DNA of 64,000 bases from Laguncularia racemosa (GCA_037954665.1 JBBMOL010000046.1:5254501-5318500); one strand, 5' to 3'. Counted from the stretch's first letter, positions 1 to 13,278 are shown. Made by a program: numbers and translations. The notes: generated by a model not told the origin, from the sequence alone.

Positions 1-321
1 CAGGGTGAGCTAAAGAACCCGAGGATTCGAAGTTACTAACTTTACAACATAGGTATCGGTAAAACCGTGCGACTTTAAGAGCCGAAGAACTGAATCCGGT
101 TTCTCGGTGTTGCGAATCTTTACATACTTTGAAACACGGATAGCATCTTTTAAGGGCAACCCACAGACGTCCTTCAAGTATGAGACTGTGAGAGTGGAGT
201 CATCAGATGATGTGTGGATATGAGCAGTGACAGAATTGTATGATGAGAATAGTATTGAAGAAGAAACCCTAGCTCTGGTTTTGCTGGTGTTTAGCAGCGT
301 GATACATATGTGATGAAACAT
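1..321 (-). CDS. mTERF-family protein, 5' part (partial at window edge, frame broken)
   Basis: The start codon is at 321-319 and 103 codons are open before a TAG at 12-10. The N-terminus is Ser/Thr/Arg-rich with few acids (MFHHICITLLNTSKTRARVS), consistent with a mitochondrial or plastid transit peptide. The following segment has the layout of the first helices of plant mTERF proteins: YLKDVCGLPLKDAIRVSKYV, then KPDSVLRLLKSHGFTDTYVV and KLVTSNPRVL. mTERF proteins are nucleic-acid-binding helical repeat proteins acting in organelle transcription, splicing or translation. The repeat is cut by the stop just where family members continue. Reading the last bases one position over gives a Leu-Ala-His-Pro-like continuation, so a 1-base loss is plausible. 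Whether the gene is a pseudogene, or the base is a sequencing error, cannot be decided from nine downstream bases. The family call is from motif recognition. Confidence 0.7.
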
Positions 322-414
322 CGTTGGTAATTTAGGAAAGGAAGAGAAAAAAAAAATGCAACAGAGGAGAGAGAGTGCGTTTACCGATTAGGATGAGGTT
401 AAACCATTGCCATT

Positions 415-665
415 AAGATAAAACCCTAGAGCAGCCGAGTACAACAGTCAGCCCAAGGTTACCGCTTTCTCCAAGAGAGTGTGGAGAGAGAGAGAAAGAG
501 AGAGCTGTCCTTGAACGACGGACCTTGGAGATGCGGCGAGACTCAGGACTCAGGTGGTCAATGGACCGGCACCTAACGGGCCATCATGTCAGCGTTTTTA
601 TGTCCGAAAACCCGTCTCAATTTTGTAGTCAGTGGCCCGACTCAGTTTGATGTTGGGCCCAAGCC
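415..665 (-). promoter_or_regulatory. Probable promoter and 5' leader region of the mTERF gene
   Basis: Upstream of the mTERF start codon there is a telo-box AAACCCTA at 421-428, a purine-rich GA tract at about 482-505, GGGCC at about 579, GGCCC at about 634 and a palindromic TGGGCCCA at 654-661. Telo-boxes together with site II (TGGGCC/T) motifs are typical of plant promoters for organelle-expression genes. The assignment is by motif and position only. Confidence 0.5.
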
Positions 666-1751
666 AGCGTGCTAAATCCTGGGGAATGGGGAGTAACCCG
701 TGTGCCAGCAATAAGCAAATCGGTAGGCAATTTACCGTAGACACCGTCCGTCGGGCTCTAAACCGGTCTGAAATCGACCAAGAATAGTTGGGTTACAGAT
801 TGAAGATTAGGAGAACCGAGCTTAAAACCTGTGATGGGTTCACTGAAACCGGCAGGTTATAGGCTGATTCAGGACCTGTGATCTCTTTTTTTCTTTCTTT
901 CTTTTTATTAAAATTTTCAATTTTGTTATTCTGTTTCTTTTGTTTTTTAATTTTTAATTTTTTTTCTTTTTCAATTATTCTTAATTCTTTGTCTGGTACA
1001 ATTTGTCATCATAAAATTTATGAATCATCAAATTAATTATTATTTCCTTTTGTCCATATCTTTATGCTATTGAATTCACATATTCTTTTTAATTCTTTTT
1101 TTTTATATATACTTTGGGCTCACCATGAACTAATAGAACTAATGGTTCTTATCGAGTCAAGAACCATTATTTGGGGTCATAGTTCTAAGTTAGAACCAGC
1201 ATATCAATTTCGAGTCAATCACGAGTGCAACCCAACCACGATAATTGGCGATTAAAGTATCATTATGATCAAGTAAAAATGTTCAACAAAGGTTCAAAAA
1301 GAGTAGAATATATTAATGTTGCTAAAATTAAAATAAACTTTATCATGAAAAATTAATTATACATAGTAAAATAATGTTCGACATCAAATAATTCTCAATA
1401 ACATTATTATATTTTAACAGTGGTTTCTAATTTTAAGAACAATTTTCTAAAAGAAAAAAATTTTGAGGTTGGTGTTCGTGAATTTTGTCTCACTAATTTG
1501 GCTCATCAATGTAAATTGCTTGTTTTATGAAGAATTACATGATTGAATGTAGATATCTATCTAGAGGTAAAATGATCAAATTTTGAAGATTTTAAGGCAC
1601 ATATGTTGTTTCTTTCTTTTTCTTTTTTTCTTTTTTTACTCTAAGAGGATGGTAACTAGTAATTTGCCATTCAACACATGAATCCAAACACAACATGCCA
1701 CAATTATAAGACAAGTTTGTATCAATAAAATCAATACAAATAATAAACAGG
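666..1751. other. AT-rich intergenic DNA, no gene recognised
   Basis: From about 880 onward the sequence is T-rich and A-rich with frequent homopolymers. The short open frames have no recognisable motif or codon pattern. Confidence 0.6.
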
Positions 1752-2193
1752 TGAGATTTGTTGTTATTGGTTCTTGTTACTTAGGACTTGGGTTAGATCT
1801 TAACCTTCAAGTTGAGGACGAGAGGCTTACAAGAGAGAACACATGAGCTATTGAGTGTCAGAGTTGTCTCCGACATTCAGACTCTAACGTTTAAGTCAAA
1901 CAAATGCCAAAAGTGGTAATGACAAGAGAGAGAGAGTGTAAGCAAAGAGAATTCAGTCCTGACCTTATGGACTAATATGTGTTTACAGTTAAGGGTGCTG
2001 TGAGAAATTTACGACAAGTGTATCTTTCGCAAAGATATCCCACTTTTATCATATAAAGATATGGTGGAGTATATCTTAAAGTTCCGATATAATTTCCATA
2101 TTTATCTCTATTAACCTTTATCTATACTTGTTTAACTCATGATAGGCCTACTAAGCTGGGCATTAAGGCCTATAGTTAAAAGGCCTATTAACA
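1752..2193 (-). repeat. 3' LTR of the truncated gypsy element
   Basis: It aligns along its whole length with 4743-5165. Shared tracts include AGTTGAGGACGA, GGTAATGACAAGAGA, GTGTAAGCAAAGAGAATT, CATATAAAGATATGGT and CTCATGATAGGC. The two copies differ by many substitutions and small indels, so the insertion is old. Confidence 0.8.
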
Positions 2194-2474
2194 CTTGGCC
2201 CCAAATCTTGATGGTGACTAGGTAGCATGGAGAGTCAAAGTCGAGGTAAGCCTCTAAGCACATTAAACAAGTTGTGATACATTAGGCGATCAACACTTTG
2301 GCCAATAGGTACTTCCTTTGAGGTACTAAATAGCTAGTCTAACCATGGTGTTTGAAGTAATAAGTTTGTGCATTAGGCGAGCTACCTTTGAACTAAGGCG
2401 ACCCTTATGGGGTTAACCAAGCAATGGAACATATCCCCTAATCTGCGAATGGTGATCAAGATGTGGTAATAGAC

Positions 2475-3091
2475 TTCACTATCATATCATCAACATAGAC
2501 TTCAACATTTTGCCCAATTTGTGATTGGAACATCTTTATCATGAGCCTTTGATATGTTATCCTAAAGTTTTTGAGGCCAAAAGGCATAACTTTATAATAG
2601 TAAGTTTCGAAGTTTGTGACAAAAGATGTATAGACCTAATTGGATGCATGCATCTGAATTTAGTAATAGTTGGAAAAAGTATCCATGAAGCTTAGAAGTG
2701 CATAATTTGAGGTCTAGTTGACTAATTGATTGATCTTATGGAAGGGGGGACAGTCTTTTGGGCAGGTTTTATTAAGGTTAGTGTAGTTAATATACATTCA
2801 CCACTTCCCATTAGACTTCTTAACCAACACAAAGTTTGCTAGCCGAGTAGGGTAAGGTTCCTCCCTTATGAAATCTACTTTTAAAAGTTTTTGCACCTCC
2901 TCTTTGATTGTAGTTTGTCGTTTCAGGGTAAAATGCCTTTTCTTTTGCTTTACGACCTTAGCGATTGTTAATGTTGAGGCAGTGCGTTGTGACTTTTGGC
3001 AGGATACCTGGCATGTTAGAGGGTGACTAGGCATTAACATTTGTCCAAAGAAAATCAACCAATTTTTCCTTGGAGAATGAGATAGTAGCAT
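2475..3091 (-). pseudogene. Ty3/gypsy reverse transcriptase remnant
   Basis: On the minus strand 3091-2798 encodes KRQTTIKEEVQKLLKVDFIR followed by EEPYPTRLANFVLVKKSNGK, the conserved start of gypsy RT. Further along (about 2720-2475), in shifted frames, come remnants of the MHP, 'KLC/VMPFGLKNAGATYQ' and 'QIG-NVEVYVDDM' regions typical of Tat-type elements. Stops and frameshifts separate the pieces. Known function of the intact family: copying element RNA into DNA. Confidence 0.75.
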
Positions 3092-3199
3092 CTATTCTCG
3101 GTTTCTTACTCTATGCATTCAATACACTCTAGTAGTTCCTTGAGTGGGCATAAGCCTTGCTCTGAGAGCTTGACTACCCTTTACTACTAGGCCACCCTC

Positions 3200-4321
3200 G
3201 ATTATATTTATTATGCCATGAGTGGGTCTAGCATTAGGTACCTGATCTTATTCATTATCATCACGATGACCTTGCTTCAAAGGTTGCTCAACTTCGAAAA
3301 TGTACTCTCTATGATACCCTCGTATAATTAGGTCTTCTAAGGCATTCTTGAGTTGAATACAATTTTCCATAATGTGGCCTTGTCATGGTGGAACTCACAA
3401 TAATTATTGGAGTTCCTCCTAGATGGATTACTTGTCTACGCTCTTCTTAAGTTAAAATACTCCAGTCTCTAATTTCTAAGAATATATCAGCTCAAGATTT
3501 ACTCAGTTGGGTGTGCTGCTCGTAAAAAGGGATAGCTGATTTTTTGGAAGATACATTGTTACCACCATTTCGAGCAAACCCATCATTGTCAACCTTGGTC
3601 TCGAGTCTATCCTTGGCTAAGAGTCAATCCTTACTCCCTTTCTTCTTTTTCAAAGAGTCTCGCTTAGCTTTCCTTTTTGCCAAGATGGCATCCTCTTAGG
3701 CAATGTAAGTAGTATATATTCTTAAAAGTATTAAAAGTTCTTAGGTTTCTTCTTGGTAAGGGAGTAAAAGAATTGACAACAATCCTTTACTTCGTTGACG
3801 GTGGCATTCAATGCAATGCTCATATCTACATTAAGGATCTCAAGCATTGCCTTGTTGAATCTTGAGATGTAATCATGAAGCATTTCATCTTGCCACTAGC
3901 AAATAAGGTTGAGGGTGGAAGAATCCTTTTTTGAGCATCTTGCTAATCAAGAAAAGCTAGTAGAACTTCATTTCAAGCTCTCCAAAGCTTGAGATAGAAT
4001 TTAGCTTGAGGCCTTTGTACTAAGTATAAGCTACTTTTTTTAGTGTATCATAAAAGGCCTTACATGTTATTGCATCGAAGATGCTTAGAAGGTTTATTTG
4101 AGCTGTATAATAACTTAGACACTCCAATGAGTTAATGGCCCCATCATAAAACTCCATTTAAGGAATACAAATGTGAGTGGGGAGTTACTCATCTTGGATT
4201 TCCTTTGTAAAAAGAGATTATCAAATGGTAAACATGTCCCAAAGATCACTCTTCTTTGTTTCCTTAAGTCATTGCAATGCTTAATCACGTCATTGATCTC
4301 ATCAATGGTTGAGTTAGCCAA
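3200..4321 (-). pseudogene. Probable gag region of the truncated gypsy element
   Basis: The region lies between the 5' LTR and the RT in element orientation, where gag and protease belong. Short minus-strand open pieces, such as 4321-4115, are interrupted by stops. I see no intact zinc knuckle or protease motif, so the call rests on position and composition. Confidence 0.4.
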
Positions 4322-4742
4322 AGATCGAGTTAATTAGGCTTCAAACCGATTATGTCAATTTGTTTTATTTGCCTTGCTACATGAATTTGGAGCACGATTT
4401 TGTTGCCAAGGCGCATTCCTTTAATGATGTGAAGTGTTGTTATCCTAATTCTTACTACACAACTGAGACTTATACTAGGAATGTTCTTGAATTGCATTCA
4501 CTTAGTCCTTAAGGTGCTTATTCTCAACCAATAGCTCTACCATCTATCGCTTAAGACACGTAACCCTATAATCGCTCATGTGTCGTGTCACCTATGGCGA
4601 TGGTGGTGGTGTTAGGCAATTTGATGAATCTACTAGTGGGTTGACATCATCTGCAACATTCTTGTTGGAGTTTCTACTTGGATTTCTCTCTCTCTTTTTT
4701 TTTTTTTCTAGCCATCATGTTTGCTTGGCAATAAATAGTGGG

Positions 4743-5165
4743 TGTCAATTGTTGTTACTTGTTCTTGCTGCTTGGGACTCAGGTCAAATCTTAACCTTTA
4801 AGTTGAGGACGATGATGCCCGTAAGAGAAAACATGTGAGCTATTGGGTGCCAGAGTTGTCTCCAGCATTTAAACTCGACACTTAAGTAAAAAAAAAAAAC
4901 ACTAAAAGAGGTAATGACAAGAGAAAGTGAGTGTAAGCAAAGAGAATTGGGTCCTTACCTTGTAGACTAATTTTGTGAGATATTTACAATAAGTGTATCT
5001 TTCTCAAAGATATACACACTTATCATATAAAGATATGGTATAATGTATCTTAAAGGTTTGATATACTTACCATATAGCTCAACTAACCTCTATCCATGCT
5101 TGTTAGACTCATGATAGGCTTGCCAAGCTAAGCTTTAAGGCCTACGACTAAAAGGTCTATCAACA
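4743..5165 (-). repeat. 5' LTR of the truncated gypsy element
   Basis: Direct-repeat partner of 1752-2193. In element orientation it starts TGTTGATAGACC at 5165. No unmistakable primer-binding site is readable just inside its inner edge at 4742, so the tRNA primer cannot be named. Confidence 0.75.
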
Positions 5166-6593
5166 AGACTTATTTAAATTTGAGTTAAGCACCTAAAAAC
5201 CATTATAAACCCACTTATTTAAACAAAACCCGTAATCAAAATCATATTTGATCGGTGAACCCATTGAATAGTTAATTATATTTGTCAAGACCCTTGTAAT
5301 CTAATAGAATGAATACCAATCTCTTAATAGAATGAACTATATTTGATTTTCCCCTCCTAAGTTGTAATAGTAATTGCTTCCCCCCACCAAAAAAAAAAAA
5401 AGGTGTACCTACAATTTTCATTTTCATTGCTCATTTCCCATTAAGTCTTCCTTTACTAACTAGGTTTAGCTTACTTTTATTTCATCTTTTTTTTCTCTTT
5501 CTTCTTAGAGTTTTTCTTTTTTTTTTTTTCTTTTTCAACCTTTTGAGAGTTATCTTAGTTGCAGTCACATATCTCATATCTCATTCTTTCTTGACTCCTA
5601 TCATATTTCTCTCTCTTGTCTCCTGTTTCCAACTTAAGTCTTTTAATATTTCATTCTCTTCTTGCTTAATTTCAATCTTTATCATGTATTCGTAAAGCCT
5701 TTGTACTTGTATGAATATAATAATATTATTTTAAGAATGGGAGCATAGATGATCAAGTTGTCAATAAAATAACCACTAAATATGTTATTATATTCCCTGA
5801 TAAGATAACATACTTAATGAATTGCAATGAGCTACTATCTTTACCAAGATAAATCTCAAGAGTTGATACCACATGATAGAGGATGAACTAGAAAATTACT
5901 TTCAAAATGAAGTATGAACTTTATGAGTAGTTAGTCATTCCTTCGATTCAACTAGTATGCTCTTTTACACTTTATGTGATTGAGACTAAACACATGCTTT
6001 AAGAGAGTTTATAAGGGTGTATTTGTGTCTAGTCAATAGGTTTTTTTTTTTTTTGAAATGCATTTGCAATTATCCTTAAATTCTTTCTAGCATAAAAGTT
6101 TAAGCAAGAAAAGTGCGATGGTTGTAACTTAGGGACTATAAGTTTTTTTAAAAAAAGAAAAGAAAAAGAGAAATAGTAGTAAATTCTAAGTCAAGGGGCA
6201 AAAAATAGAATATAACAGTTTGTGAAAATAAACTAATTTAAAAAGACTTGTGTGTTCCCGCAAATATTGGGGAATTAAGAATTCTCTTTAACAGTTTGTA
6301 GGCCTAAGGGCCTAAACTTCTTGTAGTGGGCAACTAACTATCCTTATTTTGTTTGCAATGTTAACCATCTATTAGGAAAAAGAAAAAAAAAGGCATGCTA
6401 TTGACCTGCATTTTAGATTTTGAAAATGCAATTAGCAAGAAATATATTACTAGACTAATTTATCTGCAATTGAATTGAGATCGGGCTTTGTAATATCTGC
6501 AATGTAATAGTGGGTTATGAAGTTAAGCTTTTTTAATCTGCTAAGCTTAAAACTAGTTGGGCTTGTGAAACCAAAGTTGGGCTAAGAAACCCA

Positions 6594-6609
6594 CCCCCCC
6601 CCCCCCCCC
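6594..6609 (+). repeat. Poly-C homopolymer (16 C)
   Basis: Sixteen consecutive C residues follow CCCA. This is unusual in such AT-rich DNA and prone to length error in sequencing. Confidence 0.9.
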
Positions 6610-9600
6610 AAGCCTAAAAGAAAGCTTTTCATGTCTTCCTTTTGTTTTATTATTGTCGAAGTCTAATTATCATTCTTTCTCTAGCTTTTTTAATGCAGCC
6701 CAATAAAGACTTCAATCCCTTTGCCCCCAATTATTAATTTTACCTTTGCTTTTTTCAAATTGGTCCCATATAAGACTTCAACTACAAATCTTTGAAGTTC
6801 TAGGTGAACATTGCACGGTTTGAATTTGTTTCAAATCCAAAACTTGCCATCTGATGCTAATAAACTTGGTATGCTTATAGCTTATCTCAATAGATATTAG
6901 TACTTAATTTGTTGGCCAAAAAAAAAAAATCTATCTTGTTGAATTGATTTTTTGTTTTCTTATTTAAAAACAACAATTAATCATGTATGATATTTTACAT
7001 TAACAAATCTATAACTAGCACAAGTTAGGTTACAAAAATACCTCTTTAAGTTGAAGAAACAAGATTGAATATCACAAAATAGGTTATTTTTTATTTAGCT
7101 GTCGTACCCCTCCTTCATATGAAGAGAATTGAGGCGAAATGTTCCCTAAGTACAATGTTCTTAAAACATAGTACATGCTTCACTAGCTTCTAATTTGAAA
7201 GTTAGAGATTGTGTTGCATGCAATGATATTAGCTTTCTAATAAATGTCTATATACTTTTTGCAAAATTTTGTTATAGCATTTATAACTTCCTCCAAATTA
7301 TTCAGCCGCCCTATAATTAGACATCTATAAAGATTAGCGTATCCACTTTCAAAATAGTACTATAACAATCAATACTAAACATTCCCCAATACCATACTTT
7401 AGTTTAGGCACCTATTCCTACAATCTCATTAAAGAATAAGCCGTTTTTATTGTTACCATGCTTGCTATTAAAGTTAGGTTTTGTCTCGGTCCATAAATTT
7501 AATGAAACAATTCAACTTTTAGACACCAATTTTGATCAATGTGACCATTTACATGCCGCATATCTATAATATTGGTTATGATTCTTTAATCTTGTAATCC
7601 TCAACCCTTCCTTTAGTAAAAACATATAAAAGTTAACTCAAGATTGGCACGAGCAAACCTTAATCCGAATTTACTAAAACTTAACGAATATTTAAAAATA
7701 AATAAAAATTGGAAAAATACTATAACGTAAGTTGAATTGCAGCTAATTAAATTATAGGTTATAATAAAAATCTTCCTCCTCGTCCAGCTTAAATTTTAGG
7801 ACCAAAAAGGACGAAGAAAGACCTTAGTCGGGTTCGACAGAGGTTTATACCGAATAGAGCTTGAGCTAGTAATTCTCTTCAAGATGAATGTCGTGAAAGG
7901 CACATGGATTTTTCGATCCGCTGCCTATATTCTTTTAATTGCATACCCCTTATATCAGTATAATTACTATCAACTATTATATCTATACATATTTTTCACT
8001 TTTTGTTCTACGTGGTATCTCAAATATTGAAGTTCCTCATGAACTGAGGAAAGTCAAGGTAGTAAATTATTAGGTCAAGTGGATAAAAAGATTCATTGGA
8101 TATGTTGGGGGTGTTAAATTAGATGTTAAAATTATGTTTAAAGTTCCCAAGAGGGTCGATGTTTTTGTTTTAGGTTTATTCTTGTTAAGGCACTTGGATC
8201 ATAAAATCACACTTCTCTCCCATAACCAACGCATAATGACAAAAGGAAAAGCTAAACAATAATCCACATCTCCTGAAATTGCTTTCGGAAGCAATGTAAT
8301 CGTCAAGTTTCGTTTAATGATTGTCCACAAACAAAAAGGCCTTAAACTCTTACCAAAAACCCCACAAAAACTAAAGCATTCTTGTGTGATTACTTTATCA
8401 TGCCTTCATTTTTTTATTTTTTTTTGCACAAGATAAGCTTATATGATTGTTTCCTATGTTATGGCCAAATGATGCCTTTGGACCCTTCAATCATCAGCTT
8501 TTGAGGACCAAAATCCAAAAATATACCACCAAAGAAGTTAAGAAACTTGTTCGATAATCTTAAAGCCAAGGCAAGGCCATGATTTTAGGTTCTTTCCCTA
8601 GAAACAGCAGCCATAGCTTAAAAGGTGTGACAACCACCATATATTATACAAAAGGGAAAGATTCTTTATCGGGAGTCTCTCATTAATGCGCCAAAAATCA
8701 TGTTTGCTTAAGCCCCAGTGATTTGAAGCACAAGTTAACATTAACACAAATTGTATTCGGGTTTGCTGCATTCTTGAAGTAAAAAAAAGTTTTATTTAGC
8801 ATTATTATAAGAAAGCCATATGATTACGGTGAAAGTAAATATATATCTTCTTCTTTTTTTAATGTAGTTCTAAACCCTCTTTTGGGCTATGCATTTTAAG
8901 AAGTACCAAAAGGAACATTCACATGCCATGCGGAAAAAAACAAATAGACTACCTGAACCTGATTATAGAAAAACTACTTAGTCATCTACAGCTTCCACCA
9001 TTTCCTATATCTTAAGATTGGATGAATTTTAAACTATAAATTAAAAATATGGTGTCAAAATTTTTAATAGAATAAGACTTCTAGTGCATTTGTCTCAAAA
9101 AAAAAAAAAAAATTACGTTTGTACTATCCAGGGGAGGTTGCTACGGGAAATAGATGCCGCAATGTTACACTCTTAACAAGGAAGTTAATTAAGTTACTAT
9201 AATAAGCTGTTAATAATGACCCTTGAGGCGTAAGATAACTGGGATGTCTAGTTTTGTTCTTCTTCTCTCATATATTAACACCTATCTATTTATATTCACT
9301 TGCGGTGATTAACCTAACTCAAGAAGCAAAGTTTGAATAATGAGTGGAGGGCCGGCAAAGGAATTTGAATTCTTTTGGCTATATTGCATTTGGATAGCCA
9401 TGAAGCCTTGTAGTCTTAAAACTTCAAATTATAGATAAAAAGACAGGGATCTGTTGGGAGAATTCTTGTATACACCATGTGTCCAATAGATCATTTATTT
9501 TATTTTCTTTATTTTTTGCGATCCATTACTTTTTTATATAGATCAATAGGTCTTATAAATTTAAGGGTTCAACATATATAATCCATATAAATTATTTCTA

Positions 9601-12069
9601 TGTAAGAAAGGTCCGCACTGTTCAATATTGTTATAAAATTCATTTTAATGAGTGAAGTAAAATGACACTTCTATTATACAACCAAACAACTAGTTGTTTT
9701 CCCAATAGCAAATTGCACCAGTAGGATCATCCACACCAAAATTGATATTTGTTATAAAATCATCAAGAATAAACAGTCTCTTGTCATAGGAGCAAATTAT
9801 GAACCCATGTTCCTCACATTACCACTACTCCTTTATAGAAAGCTAGATCTCATAGTACTAAAGTAATCAACACAACCTATTAAACCAAGAGATACAGCAA
9901 TGTAGGACAACCTCAAGAACACACTCTCATATAACCATTCTCCTTACAGCATACATGGAACACACTCTAGGAACTCCTACATTTGGCGAGAACAAGTAAC
10001 AACCTATTTCCTCCAACTTAACAACATTAGCAACTAATTTACTCTTCCCATCCTGCATTCCATATCAGTTATGCCTCATGTGACTCTTCTACTTACAATG
10101 TTAGTAAATCACATGCATCTAGAATCCCCTCTAGAACTATTGTTACCACTAGATATTGGTCGATTACAAGTAATTGGATAGTCTATAAATGTGCACCATG
10201 AAGTAATTATCCATATTGACTGAGACACGAACCGCCCATCAGCTAGCTATAAATGTAATTTTTCTTTTATTATGATCTTTTTCGAAATTCCACACGTTCT
10301 TCGTCCCTTAGTACATTCTAATTCTACAATATCACTACGGTTTTTTAGATCATAGTTCGATTTTTTTTTTTTGTTTTTTTTGTCCATGCCTTGCAATGCC
10401 ATCTAAACATGTAAGTTGATAAGAAATTGTTTTCAATTATAAACATGGCGCTACAACCATTCAATTGCGAACGTTTTGGGGACCCTCTTTTAACCTTACA
10501 GTACGAGCGCTAGCGATTGGGCAATAATTACAACTAAGGGTTCCCACTTAATCAAGGGAAGAGCTAGAAATATGTCTTAACCGTGTCTTTAATTCTAGGG
10601 ACCGAGTGTAAGTATCACATTTATCTTTCAAGAACTTTTATAATTTATTCTTAAGGTTCTCAATAAAAGATACCTTTTTTTTTAATATTATATGTGGATG
10701 ATGCATTTTATATATATACCTAAGAGTAATATATTATAAAGCAAATACAAGTTGCTTTTCTGTCAGAATTTTTTTATTAAAAACCAAAAGAAAAAAAGAA
10801 AGAAGAGGAGCCCAATTCTTCATAAAGAACTTCCTTTTTATTATTAAGGACCTCCGTTCTTAATAAAGATCTAGTGTTAAACATGCTCTAATAGCTTATT
10901 TCCGAGTACTCCGTCCTAATAAGTAAATCAACACCCGAGTACTACGTCAATGTCGCCAATGGATTCGGGCACTTAGGGTTGGGGTCGTAGCTTTAATTGA
11001 GCCCCACATTTCACCCACTCCACTTAAGTCTCAAGAAGCCTTTTTGTGAGTAGGTATGTGTGCGTGGCGCCAAAGCAATTGGAATTTTAATGATTTGCTT
11101 TGTGTTAAGGATAAGGATTCGAATGTCTCTCCCACTTACAACTAGCACCCATTTGATTCACTTCAAGCTTTCTTTTTTCTTAATTATTGAGTATCGTTGT
11201 TTTTCAAATTCAAAACTTTTGTGGTGGACTTTCGGTTACGATTGAAGGACGAAGGACTACTATTTGGTTGACAAGTGTTCAACGGATTCTTATTATGCAT
11301 ACTTAACAAGAAAATAACAAAATAAAACAAGTCAATTTTCACCATTGTGATGACAACATATGTTCACAAGAAATTATGGAATGTTGTTAATTTTTAATTT
11401 GCTAAACCAATGTCCCATGATGCTGCAATAGCTTGCTAATAAAATGGTTTTTTTTTTTTTATAAAAAATAGTATTTCTAGTCGTATTCCATCCAATCGCA
11501 TATTGTTATATATATAAAATATTTAGTATTCATAGTATTTTTTTAGTTTTGGCTTATTCTTCTTTTTTTTTTTATCTCATGACAATATACAATTGAAAGG
11601 AATATGAATAGAGATGTATCATTGAAAAGAGGAAAAAGAAAAAAAGAATTTATCCTTTAAAAATTGTTAAAAAAAAAGACCCTTTTCAAAAAAAAAAAAA
11701 ACTTTTTCATTATTTTTTTTGGGTAAAAGAAAAGAAAAATGAAACGAAAATAACGTTGTGCTTTACTTTTACAAGGATAGCCAGAAAAATAAAGAGTGTT
11801 TTGATCATGAAATCAAATGAAATATCCAACTCCAACAAATGGATACGAAAAACCTTGTATTCCCCCAAAGCTTGGCTGAAGATGGAGCACCCATTGTTAC
11901 GTGCATATGGCAGTCAACAAACGTTTGATTTTTTTAACCAATTTCTAGACTAAAAATTGAGTATATATCTACTCTTAATTTAAGAACCATGCATTTCACA
12001 ATTCTTTAAGATAACACGTTGTAATTTGTTAGTTTAGAATTAGATGAGAAGTTGGACATCTCAATATTT

Positions 12070-12072
<3 letters not shown>

Positions 12073-12105
<33 letters not shown>
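12073..12105. repeat. (AT)n microsatellite
   Basis: About 16 uninterrupted AT units. Confidence 0.95.
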
Positions 12106-12106
<1 letters not shown>

Positions 12107-13055
12107 CTTTTCTGTATTGTAAAATGGCATCAATTTGTTAGCTATTGATTATTCTAATTTCCAATCTGTCTAGAAATTGGATTTTTCTTCTTTTCAATTT
12201 TTAATTCAAATAGTTAACGTAATTAATTTGGTTCTAGGATTGCTATAAAGTATTCAACCATTATAAAACTTAGGTCATAATGAATATTAAAAAAATAAAA
12301 AATATTTCCTAAAACCAAACACATCTTAAATAATCGAAAACCAAATTAATTATAAATAGTAGTGTTGCAATCAACGGACTGTTTAGTAATTATACTCCGC
12401 ATGATGGTTTTCTTTTAAGTATTTTGAGGACTTGATCTTGATCTTGAAGACACAAGAGCGGAAGTATCCCTTTGTCTTAAAGTGAAGAACTAGATTAAAA
12501 TTAATTATCCTACTTAAAAATTAATAGAGTAATAAAAAGAAAGCAACAATATGAAATTACTCAAATTAAATAATGATTCGGAACCAGACAAAAGCAAGCC
12601 AATGAAAACTTCAAGAAACCTGTTTGTGTTTGGACTCGGATATGCTTGTCTGGTTTTTTTTTTACAGTCGTCAGGTGTGCTTTGTCTGTCTCTCCAGTGC
12701 CTACAGCTACATATTTTCATGTAGCATGAGCACGTGCTTTCTTTCTCTGGCGTGAATAGCTGACAGGATAAACAAATTAGGGGGCTCAGAATTATTCTAA
12801 TAAGAGGAAAATACACCATGTTAGTAGGGGCCGCAATCGAGAGTTTTTTTGAAGGTTTATACTCCGGCTATTTAAAAAATTATAAAACCTAAATCAAGAT
12901 GAGCTTTTTACCGAGTATGGAAATCACATGCTTTAACTCAACTCTTTTTCAAGTCAAGCTCAAGTAAAGTAACTTACAAATAAAAAACTCAAGTAAAGTA
13001 ACTCATAATAAATTCGATTTATTTACAATCTTATATATATATACATATAAATATG

Positions 13056-13266
13056 TGAACTTATATATATCTTATTTATTTACACATTTCAAGCTTGTAG
13101 ATAAGACATAAGTCAATATGTTATTAGCCAATAGTAGATATTGATTAGTTAGGTTCTATTAATTAGTGTTAATTACGGTATAAATAGCTTCTTTTATAGA
13201 TTCTCATCAATTTTTCTCTTCAATCCACATTCTGTGAAAACAATAAAGATAAATCAAAATTTTACA
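13056..13266 (+). repeat. 5' LTR of the copia element
   Basis: It starts TGAACTTATATATATC and ends ATTTTACA. It matches 16857-17126 through CAAGCTTGTAGATA, TCAATATGTTATTAGC, TAGATATTGATTAGTTA and TGTGAAAACAAT. It is about 60 bp shorter than the 3' copy. Confidence 0.88.
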
Positions 13267-13278
13267 TGGTATTAGAGC
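13267..13278 (+). other. Copia primer-binding site (initiator tRNA-Met)
   Basis: TGGTATTAGAGC immediately follows the LTR. It matches the complement of the plant initiator tRNA-Met 3' end, the usual copia primer, with one C-to-T change from TGGTATCAGAGC. Confidence 0.9.

Larger units (their letters stand above)
1752..5165 (-). mobile_element. Truncated Ty3/gypsy LTR retrotransposon (Tat/Athila-type RT)
   Basis: Two direct repeats of about 430 bp (1752-2193 and 4743-5165) bracket about 2.5 kb that reads as decayed gag then RT on the minus strand. The outer ends read TG...CA, in element orientation starting TGTTRATAG. The stretch inside the 3' LTR reads GGGGCCAAG on the minus strand, a plausible polypurine tract. 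No RNase H or integrase remnant was seen between the RT (ending near 2475) and the 3' LTR, and the internal region is far shorter than a full gypsy element. Five-base target duplications at the outer ends are not evident. Multiple stops show the copy is dead. Confidence 0.75.
5166..12824. other. AT-rich intergenic DNA without recognisable genes
   Basis: No open frame in these 7.6 kb carries a recognisable domain. The longest pieces (for example minus 12819-12514, 101 codons) look like chance frames. Low-complexity features include a 16-base C run at 6594-6609, an AT dinucleotide run at 12073-12105 and many poly-T/poly-A stretches. The sequence may include highly decayed transposons that cannot be recognised by eye. 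Confidence 0.6.

Noticed and set aside
11756..11953. 65-codon frame in the left AT-rich region
   Set aside because: No motif, no neighbouring exon evidence, and ordinary length for chance in this DNA.
12514..12819. 101-codon minus-strand frame with several cysteines
   Set aside because: The Cys spacing suggests no known fold. It ends in a hydrophobic AT-coded run and has no leader or promoter signal.
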